Source of the DNA: Planctomycetota bacterium
GTDB lineage: Bacteria > Planctomycetota > Phycisphaerae > Phycisphaerales > UBA1924
DNA: 8,367 bases
Assembly (NCBI GenBank): GCA_017303565.1
Contig: JAFLCM010000091.1
Location: forward strand, 1-8,367
Reading direction: 5' to 3'
The notes beneath the pieces are model-generated. The model had not been told where the DNA came from. It saw only the letters and a program-made list of their open reading frames with translations, and did not search any database. Shown here one piece after another: positions 1-4,842 of the stretch. Positions within the stretch are counted from its first letter, which is position 1, and each line of letters opens with the position of its first letter. The position numbers and the translations under genes were made by a program.

Positions 1-446
1 CGGGCCAGAACCAGTACGCCCTCAGCATCCTCAACAGCGGGACAGCCCTCGACCCCAACACCATCACGCTCCACCCCGCCGGCGAAAAGCCCGCCCGCCC
101 GCTGCTCATCGACCTCCACATCCCTACCAGCGGCGCCCCACAACCCGCGTCCCGCGCCGGCCCAGAACTCGTCATCCCCAACCGCGACGCCACCGGCTTC
201 AACTTCAACGCCTCCGTCCTCATCCTTCCGAATCAGATCGACTTCGCCCCACCGCCCGCCTGCCGCGCCGACTTCAACACCGACGGCATCGTCAGCACCC
301 CCGACCTCGCCTTCTTCCTCGGACGCTTCGGCGAACCCGCCACCCCCGGGTCCCAGGTCGAGCGCGCCGACTTCAACGCCGACGGCACCGTCAACACCCC
401 CGACCTCGCCTTCTTTCTCGGACGCTTCGGCGAAACCTGCCCGTGA
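1..446 (+). CDS. C-terminal part of a secreted protein with a GC-type dockerin tail (5' end outside window)
   Basis: An open frame runs from base 3 to the TGA at 444-446, giving 147 visible residues; the start lies upstream of the window. The first ~80 residues are an unrecognised beta-rich segment, so the protein's activity cannot be named. Residues 87-147 form a dockerin-like tail. It starts with a Cys (C87), has two calcium-loop repeats of the form DFNxDGxVxTPDLAFFLGRFG (from D90 and D123), and ends in Cys-Pro. D, N and D at loop positions 1, 3 and 5 and D at position 12 match the F-hand loop of dockerins. In cellulosomes such domains dock enzymes onto cohesins; in Phycisphaerae the partner is not established. 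The next gene downstream has the same tail, so these are probably both exported. The frame and tail are clear; the function of the rest is unknown. Confidence 0.85.
   Translation, partial: GQNQYALSILNSGTALDPNTITLHPAGEKPARPLLIDLHIPTSGAPQPASRAGPELVIPNRDATGFNFNASVLILPNQIDFAPPPACRADFNTDGIVSTPDLAFFLGRFGEPATPGSQVERADFNADGTVNTPDLAFFLGRFGETCP
270..434 (+). repeat. Tandem dockerin-loop repeat, two 66-nt units at 99-bp period
   Basis: Units 270-335 and 369-434 encode the two calcium loops of the upstream dockerin tail. By eye they differ at only 4 of 66 positions, while the 33 bp between them is unlike either unit. Two of the four changes are silent or conservative, so the DNA is nearly as conserved as the protein. 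The second unit also closely matches the loop-coding DNA at 1526-1591 in the next gene. This suggests recent duplication or gene conversion of the dockerin module. Confidence 0.8.
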
Positions 447-459
447 CCCGCCCGACCTC

Positions 460-488
460 TTGAACCGGCCCGCGCGATCCGCGACAAT
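460..488 (+). promoter_or_regulatory. Candidate sigma70-type promoter for the secreted Ig/dockerin protein
   Basis: TTGAAC (460-465) and GACAAT (483-488) are separated by exactly 17 bp, each matching the -35/-10 consensus at 4 of 6 positions. It lies in the 80-bp gap after the upstream stop codon. Transcription would start near 495, giving a leader of about 30 nt that contains a purine-rich ribosome-binding stretch (GGAGAAAGAGAG, 509-520) before the ATG at 527. This is a consensus match only; GC-rich genomes give such matches by chance. Confidence 0.4.
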
Positions 489-526
489 GCACCAACACGG
501 ACACGACCGGAGAAAGAGAGAGACCG

Positions 527-1693
527 ATGTGCCCTGACCTTCGCCCCGCCGCGCTGGGCGCCGCCACCATCGCCGCCCTGCTCCTCATCGCCCCGACCAG
601 CGCCCCCGCCGGCGCCGTCGCCTGCGGCCCTTTCACCACCGACCTTGTCACTTCGTACCTCGACGCCGCCGATCCCGGCGTGCGCCAGGCCCAGGACCCC
701 GACTCGGGCTGGACCTATCACCGCGGCACGCCCGCCGGCGTCCTGCTCCAGGGCATCTACACCCCCGGCTCGTACACCGCCGGCTACTGGGGTTCGATCG
801 GCCTGCCGTTCAGCATCCCCACCGGCGGCCCGATCTACTCCGAAAACCCGGCGCTCAACCAGGTGGTCTTCTTCAGGCGCACCCCCTCGTTCACCGGCCT
901 GTTCCTCCACCCCGGCGAGGCCGACGCCTTCGAAGCCTGCGCCTCGCTCAACATCCAGGCTCCCATCTTCGTCACCGCCATCAGCGGCCAGTTCGAGAAA
1001 CTCGGCTTCTTCGACGGCGCCACCTGCCGCGTCGTCAAGCGCGTCTCGGGCGTCGATACCAACGTCGTCGCCCCCACCTTCGCCGGACCCGCACCCGCCG
1101 CCGCAGTCGCCCTCACGCCCATCAGCGGCTCGCTCCCGTTTGCGCTGAACCCCGGGGACAAACTCTGGGTCCAGACCCAGCGCTTCGGCAACGCCAACGA
1201 GGACTGGTGCAACGTTCAGGTCAGCGTCACCTTCGACGGCGGCCCCCTCGTGCCCGCCCCCGCCAGCGTCACCACCGCCTGCCTCGGCCGCTCCACCAAT
1301 CTCCGCGTGAACGCCCTCGGCTCCGCGCTCTCGTACCGCTGGCGCCGCAACGGCGCCGACATCTCCGACATCCCCGGACGCTTCGCCGGAACCGGAACCA
1401 GCCAACTCACCATCTCCGCCATCACCAAGGCCGACACCGCCGACCGCTACGACTGCACCGTCACCAGCGCCTGCACCGGCTTCTCCGTCATCTCCGGAGA
1501 GGGCCGCGTCGCGTTCGTCCTCCCCGATTTCAACGCCGACGGCACCATCAACACCCCAGACCTCGCCATCTTCCTCGGAAAGTTCGGCCAAACCGTCCCC
1601 ACCACCGAACCCACCGACCTCAACTCCGACGGCATCGTCAACACCGCCGACCTCACCACCTTCCTCGGCGCGTTCGGCAGCGCGTGCCCCTAG
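527..1693 (+). CDS. Secreted protein with Ig-like domain and GC-type dockerin tail
   Basis: This is a 388-residue exported protein of unknown activity. Residues 1-32 are a signal peptide: an Arg near the N-terminus, a hydrophobic core at 9-22 and a probable cleavage site after Ala30 or Ala32. Residues 33-240 are rich in beta-strand pattern, with an FLHPG motif at 126-130 and a 'FALNPGDKLWVQT' stretch at 205-217. This recalls jelly-roll modules of other planctomycete exported proteins, but I cannot assign a family. Residues 245-325 are an Ig-like domain (YRWRRNG at 270-276, LTIS at 294-297, D-x-x-x-RYDC ending at C310). Residues 334-388 are the dockerin tail with loops at D334 and D364, ending Cys-Pro. 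Unlike the other two dockerin tails in the window, it has no Cys just before the first loop. The ATG at 527 is supported by the purine-rich stretch at 509-523. Codon use is like its neighbours. Confidence 0.85.
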   Translation: MCPDLRPAALGAATIAALLLIAPTSAPAGAVACGPFTTDLVTSYLDAADPGVRQAQDPDSGWTYHRGTPAGVLLQGIYTPGSYTAGYWGSIGLPFSIPTGGPIYSENPALNQVVFFRRTPSFTGLFLHPGEADAFEACASLNIQAPIFVTAISGQFEKLGFFDGATCRVVKRVSGVDTNVVAPTFAGPAPAAAVALTPISGSLPFALNPGDKLWVQTQRFGNANEDWCNVQVSVTFDGGPLVPAPASVTTACLGRSTNLRVNALGSALSYRWRRNGADISDIPGRFAGTGTSQLTISAITKADTADRYDCTVTSACTGFSVISGEGRVAFVLPDFNADGTINTPDLAIFLGKFGQTVPTTEPTDLNSDGIVNTADLTTFLGAFGSACP

Positions 1694-1707
1694 CAGGCCG
1701 CGCCGGA

Positions 1708-1713
1708 TACGCT
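1708..1713 (+). promoter_or_regulatory. Candidate -10 element for leaderless transcription of the GNAT gene
   Basis: TACGCT fits the TAnnnT core of a -10 element and sits 6 nt before the ATG at 1720, so transcription would begin at or next to the start codon. No Shine-Dalgarno sequence precedes that ATG. The -35 region (around 1685-1690) is poor, and the gene could instead be read through from the dockerin gene ending 26 bp upstream. Confidence 0.35.
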
Positions 1714-1719
1714 CCGTTC

Positions 1720-2229
1720 ATGCCCGCCGTCACCATCCGACCGGCCCAGCCCGCCGACGTGCCCCTCATCCTCGCGCTGGTCCGTGAACTCGCCGCTTAC
1801 GAGCGCGAGCCCAAGTCCGCCGTCGCCTCCGATGAGCAGGTCCGCACCGCGCTGTTCGCCCCGCCGTCGGTCGACCGCGCCGCCGCCGGGTGCCTGATCG
1901 CCGAACTCGACGGCGCGCCCCAGGGCTTCGCCCTCTACTTCCACAACTTCTCGACCTGGACCGGGCGCTCCGGGCTGTACCTCGAGGACCTCTTCGTCCG
2001 GCCCGCCGCCCGCGGGCACGGGCTGGGAAAGCGCCTGATGATCGAACTCGCGCGACTCGCGATCGCCCGCGGCTGCGCCCGCTTCGAGTGGAGCGTGCTC
2101 GACTGGAACACGCCCGCCATCGACTTCTACCGCGCGCTCGGCGCGGTCAGGATGGAAGAGTGGACGGTCCACCGACTCTCCGGGGACGCCCTCCGCGCCC
2201 TCGCCGCCGCCGACGGAGACCAATCATGA
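1720..2229 (+). CDS. GNAT-family N-acetyltransferase, diamine/thialysine acetyltransferase type
   Basis: This 169-residue protein is predicted to be a cytosolic acetyltransferase moving an acetyl group from acetyl-CoA to an amine. The whole GNAT fold is present: IRPAQPAD at 6-13, LVRELAAYE at 20-28, GFALYFHNFSTW at 69-80, the LYLEDLFV strand at 86-93, the acetyl-CoA loop RGHGLGK at 98-104 (R/Q-x-x-G-x-G), and DWNTPAIDFYRALGA at 128-142. The LYLEDLFV and DWNxPAxxFY motifs and the small size match the SSAT/SAT2 group, whose known substrates are polyamines or thialysine; which substrate applies here cannot be read from sequence. The frame is open far upstream, but similarity begins at this ATG and the upstream part overlaps the dockerin gene in another frame. 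The stop overlaps the next start (ATGA), suggesting translational coupling. Confidence 0.88.
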   Translation: MPAVTIRPAQPADVPLILALVRELAAYEREPKSAVASDEQVRTALFAPPSVDRAAAGCLIAELDGAPQGFALYFHNFSTWTGRSGLYLEDLFVRPAARGHGLGKRLMIELARLAIARGCARFEWSVLDWNTPAIDFYRALGAVRMEEWTVHRLSGDALRALAAADGDQS

Positions 2230-2711
2230 CCATCCACTTCTGGGAACTCGCGTCGTACGTGGTGACCGTCGTCGGCCTGCCCTTCGCCATCGCGGTCTTC
2301 ATCCTCGAGCAGCGCCGCGAGCGCCAAAACGAGGAGGAGGAGATCTCCCAGCGCCTCAGCGACGAGTACACCAACTTCATCAAACTCGTGCTGCAGAACG
2401 CCGACCTCGGCCTGCTCCGCCGCGCCCGCACGCCCGCGCCCCTCGACCCCGAGCAGGAGGAGCGCAAGTTCGCGCTGTTCAACATCCTCATCGCCATCTT
2501 CGAGCGGGCCTACATCCTCGTCTACGAGGACCACATGAACGCCCAGACCCGGCGCCTGTGGAAGTCCTGGGAGGACGACATGCGCGAGTGGTGCCGCCGC
2601 CCGGACTTCTTCGCCGCCCTCCCCGAACTGCTCCGGGGCGAGGACCCCGACTTCGCCCGCCACATCCGCCGCCTCGCCGACGAGGAGGCCGCGGCCCCCA
2701 AACCCGCCTGA
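2226..2711 (+). CDS. Small membrane-anchored protein of unknown function
   Basis: I do not recognise a named family with confidence. The 161-residue product has one N-terminal transmembrane helix (about residues 7-27). An EQRRERQNEEEE stretch follows at 28-39, very charged and probably helical, which places the bulk of the protein in the cytoplasm. The soluble part (40-150) looks all-helical, with FNILIAIFERAYILVYED at 85-102 and a Trp-rich segment W112, W115, W122. The layout recalls small bacterial DUFs of the DUF4760 kind (one helix plus a helical cytoplasmic domain), but that is only a suggestion. Its ATG lies inside the stop of the acetyltransferase gene (ATGA, 4-bp overlap), so the two are almost certainly cotranscribed and translationally coupled. 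The Ala/Pro-rich end (154-161) is probably disordered. Confidence 0.75.
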   Translation: MTIHFWELASYVVTVVGLPFAIAVFILEQRRERQNEEEEISQRLSDEYTNFIKLVLQNADLGLLRRARTPAPLDPEQEERKFALFNILIAIFERAYILVYEDHMNAQTRRLWKSWEDDMREWCRRPDFFAALPELLRGEDPDFARHIRRLADEEAAAPKPA

Positions 2712-2732
2712 ACAAGGCCGGACCCCAACCCC

Positions 2733-2763
2733 AAAACGACAACCGCCCGCCAGAGGCGGGCGG
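2733..2763 (-). terminator. Rho-independent terminator of the tRNA-Ala unit
   Basis: CCGCCCGCC (2743-2751) and GGCGGGCGG (2755-2763) form a perfect 9-bp stem with a 3-nt loop. Read on the minus strand, the stem is followed by TTGTCGTTTT, a U-rich tail, and it lies 13 bp past the tRNA 3' end. The plus-strand side has no T run, so it is best assigned to the tRNA, although the hairpin could also protect the end of the plus-strand mRNA from the gene ending at 2711. Confidence 0.7.
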
Positions 2764-2776
2764 CGTGTCACGCAAG

Positions 2777-2849
2777 TGGAGCTGATCGGGCTCGAACCGA
2801 CAACCTCATCCATGCCATGGATGCGCTCTCCCAATTGAGCTACAGCCCC
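2777..2849 (-). tRNA. tRNA-Ala, anticodon GGC
   Basis: The minus strand folds into a complete 73-nt cloverleaf. The 7-bp acceptor stem is GGGGCTG with CAGCTCC (one G-U pair). The D arm is GCTC/GAGC, the anticodon stem CATCC/GGATG, the 7-nt loop ATGGCAT, and the T arm GTCGG-TTCGAGC-CCGAT. Loop positions 34-36 read GGC, decoding the Ala codon GCC, which is abundant in the genes here. The discriminator base is A, as expected for tRNA-Ala. The 3' CCA is not encoded and must be added by the nucleotidyltransferase. It has its own promoter and terminator and lies between the plus-strand genes. Confidence 0.95.
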
Positions 2850-2899
2850 AACCAAGTTGTGCCCCGGCACGCCAAGGTCTTCGGCAAACCGGGTCGGGC

Positions 2900-2927
2900 A
2901 GGGTAGCCGAAAACCCCGCACAGTCAA
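2900..2927 (-). promoter_or_regulatory. Promoter of tRNA-Ala
   Basis: On the minus strand TTGACT (2922-2927) matches the -35 consensus at 5 of 6 positions. A 16-bp spacer separates it from TACCCT (2900-2905), a TAnnnT-type -10. The mature tRNA would begin after a leader of roughly 40-45 nt. The promoter is divergent from, and about 55 bp away from, the predicted upp promoter. Confidence 0.55.
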
Positions 2928-2981
2928 GCCGAAGCCCCTTTATCAGGGTTCCGTACGGCATTCGCCAACATCCGCCCGAAC

Positions 2982-3010
2982 TTGCGCCACCGCCCCGCCT
3001 GCGGTATCAC
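2982..3010 (+). promoter_or_regulatory. Candidate leaderless promoter of upp
   Basis: TTGCGC (2982-2987) and TATCAC (3005-3010) are separated by 17 bp. The -10 ends only 6 nt before the ATG at 3017, so the transcript would start on or next to the A of the start codon. No Shine-Dalgarno sequence lies before upp, which fits leaderless translation. The same 6-nt spacing occurs before the acetyltransferase ATG at 1720. Confidence 0.5.
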
Positions 3011-3016
3011 ATCCCC

Positions 3017-3667
3017 ATGCCGCGTCAGCATCCCGAGTTCCCCAACCTCGTCGTCTTCGACCACCCGCTGATCCAGCACAAGGTCACGCTGATGCGCGAC
3101 CGCGCCACCTCGGGCCAGACCTTCCGCGCCCTGCTCATCCAGATCGCCGGCCTCATGACCTTCGAGGTCACCCGCTCGTTCTCCACCGAGTTCGTGATGG
3201 TCGAGACGCCGCTCGAACGCGCCAAGGGCTCGCGCGTCGCCGAGAAGATCACCATCTGCCCCGTGCTCCGCGCCGGCCTCGCGATGGCCGAGGGCATCCT
3301 CGAACTCATCCCCGAGGCCCGCGTCGGGCACCTGGGCATGTTCCGCGACGAGAAGACCCTCAAGCCCGTGCAATACCTGCTGCGCCTGCCCAAGGACCTC
3401 GACGCCGGTCCGGTCGTTCTGGTCGACCCGATGCTCGCCACCGGAGGCTCCGCGTCCGAAGCGATCCGAATGCTCCGCGAGCACGGCGCCCGCGACATCC
3501 GCATGATCTGCCTCGTCGCCGCTCCCGAGGGGGTGCGCAGAATGCTCCGCGACCACCCGGACCTCACCATCTATGCCGCGGCGCTGGACCGCGAACTGAA
3601 TGCAAACGGTTTCATCCTCCCCGGTTTGGGTGACGCGGGCGATCGCCTCTACGGCACCGGGGCATGA
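3017..3667 (+). CDS. upp: Uracil phosphoribosyltransferase
   Basis: Upp salvages uracil by joining it to 5-phosphoribosyl-1-diphosphate to give UMP, in the cytosol. The 216-residue product is close to the usual length (about 208) and carries the family signatures. These are HPLIQHKVTLMRD at 16-28, VLRAGLAM at 83-90, FRDEKTLKPVQYL at 109-121, the PRPP-binding loop VDPMLATGGS at 136-145, LVAAPEGV at 166-173 and the uracil-binding C-terminus GLGDAGDRLYGT at 203-214. All key blocks look intact, so the enzyme should be active. The ATG is the natural start by alignment to the family and by its position just after a -10-like element. The methyltransferase gene begins 56 bp after its stop on the same strand and may be read through from it, though the functions are unrelated. 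Confidence 0.97.
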   Translation: MPRQHPEFPNLVVFDHPLIQHKVTLMRDRATSGQTFRALLIQIAGLMTFEVTRSFSTEFVMVETPLERAKGSRVAEKITICPVLRAGLAMAEGILELIPEARVGHLGMFRDEKTLKPVQYLLRLPKDLDAGPVVLVDPMLATGGSASEAIRMLREHGARDIRMICLVAAPEGVRRMLRDHPDLTIYAAALDRELNANGFILPGLGDAGDRLYGTGA

Positions 3668-3723
3668 ACCTGAGACACTTGCCAAATCGCAATCCCCCGA
3701 GCCGGTGGAAGTGAGCCGAGATC

Positions 3724-4830
3724 GTGGCAACAACGTCGAGACAAGAAAACCAGCGGCCGAAGAACCTCCCCGACACGGGAGGGCGCACCGCATCGCGCCG
3801 AACCCGCCGCGGCCGCGACGCCGCTGAACTTCCGGTTGTCGGGGCGCCGGTGGCTCGACAGCCGGATTTTTCTTTGGATGACCCGGATACCCGCGTGTAC
3901 GTGGGCGATTGCCGCGAACTGCTCAGGTCTGTTCCCGAGTGCGCCAAGAGCGAGGTCGACCTGATCTTCGCCGACCCGCCCTTCAACTGGAACCGCGCGT
4001 ACGACCGCTGGGACGATGCACTGCCCGAGGACGAGTACCTCAAGTTCACCTACGCGTGGCTCGACGCCTGCGTCGACGCGCTCAAGCCCACCGGCTCGAT
4101 GTGGGTGAACATCCCCGACGACTGGGCGGCGGAGATCGTCGTTCACCTCAAACGCCGGATGCGGATGGTCAACTGGTGCGTGTGGCACTACCGCTTCGGT
4201 CAGAACACCAGCGGGCGGTTCATCAACTCCAAGGTGCACGCGCTGTACTTCTGCAGGGACCCCGCGAAGCGCACCTGGAACGAGGAGCCGATCCTCGAGC
4301 CGTCCGACCGCGCCACCACCTACTTCGACCCGCGGACGTTCACCAAGTCCGAGGGGCGGGCGGGGATGCGCGTGCCGATGGACGTGTGGTACGGGCGGTA
4401 CTGGGGGCGCATCCAGGGGAACAACAAGGAGCGCCGCGCCAACCACGACAACCAGATCCCCGAGGTGTACCTCGAGCGCGTCATCCGCGCCACCTCCAAC
4501 GAGGGCGACCTGGTGCTCGACCCGTTCCTGGGCTCGGGCACCACCTGCACGGTGGCGCGCGAGCTCAAGCGCCGCTCGATCGGGCTGGAGTTCAGCCGGG
4601 ACAACGCGAGGTCCTGCTTCGAGCGCATCAAGAAGAAGCCCGTGCGGGTGCGCTTCGACACGCCCACCCGCACCGCCAGCGCCATCTTCCAGCCGCGGGG
4701 CGTGGGCGAAGAGTCCGCCGCCCGCCTGCTCGAACTCAAGGCCCGGCGCGAAGCGGGGGAGGCGGGCGCGCCGGAGAAGAAAGCGGCCCCGCGTCTGAAG
4801 CGGGGCCGGTTCGGTGCTCAGGGTTCCTGA
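3724..4830 (+). CDS. Orphan site-specific DNA methyltransferase, beta class (probably N6-adenine)
   Basis: This 368-residue enzyme transfers a methyl group from S-adenosylmethionine to the exocyclic amino group of a base in DNA. The catalytic motif DPPFN (84-88) comes before the SAM-binding motif DPFLGSGTT (266-274). The order IV-TRD-I defines the beta class, as in CcrM. A DPPF rather than SPPY motif favours N6-adenine over N4-cytosine, though it does not prove it. The block NQIPEVYLERVIRATS (about 245-260) just before motif I is also typical. The middle (about 150-240) should hold target recognition. The first ~45 residues are basic and low-complexity. The GTG start is chosen because GGAAGTGAG (3707-3715) lies 8 nt upstream. 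No endonuclease or specificity subunit is nearby, so it looks solitary; the target site is unknown. Its last codons overlap the terminator of the convergent protease gene. Confidence 0.9.
   Translation: MATTSRQENQRPKNLPDTGGRTASRRTRRGRDAAELPVVGAPVARQPDFSLDDPDTRVYVGDCRELLRSVPECAKSEVDLIFADPPFNWNRAYDRWDDALPEDEYLKFTYAWLDACVDALKPTGSMWVNIPDDWAAEIVVHLKRRMRMVNWCVWHYRFGQNTSGRFINSKVHALYFCRDPAKRTWNEEPILEPSDRATTYFDPRTFTKSEGRAGMRVPMDVWYGRYWGRIQGNNKERRANHDNQIPEVYLERVIRATSNEGDLVLDPFLGSGTTCTVARELKRRSIGLEFSRDNARSCFERIKKKPVRVRFDTPTRTASAIFQPRGVGEESAARLLELKARREAGEAGAPEKKAAPRLKRGRFGAQGS
4775..4808 (-). terminator. Rho-independent terminator of the metalloprotease gene, inside the methyltransferase gene
   Basis: CGGCCCCGC (4784-4792) and GCGGGGCCG (4800-4808) form a perfect 9-bp stem with a 7-nt loop. 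Read on the minus strand, the stem is followed at once by CTTTCTTCT, a U-rich tail. It starts 35 bp after the metalloprotease stop codon. On the plus strand it is not followed by T residues. The whole element lies within the last codons of the convergent methyltransferase gene. Confidence 0.6.
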
Positions 4831-4842
4831 AGCCTCCCGGGA

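Noticed and set aside
233..1591. Long minus-strand open frame (452 codons) opposite the dockerin genes
   Set aside because: Its translation is low-complexity Gly/Ala/Asp/Glu and it lies antisense to two well-supported secreted proteins; such frames are common opposite GC-rich genes.
1207..1719. Upstream extension of the acetyltransferase frame
   Set aside because: It translates to Arg/His/Pro-rich sequence and overlaps the Ig and dockerin region of the preceding gene; family similarity starts at the ATG at 1720.
2127..2927. Minus-strand open frame spanning the tRNA gene
   Set aside because: It is antisense to two real genes and includes the tRNA and its terminator.
3668..4830. Restriction-modification system
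   Set aside because: Only the methyltransferase is present; neighbours are upp and a secreted protease, neither resembling an endonuclease.
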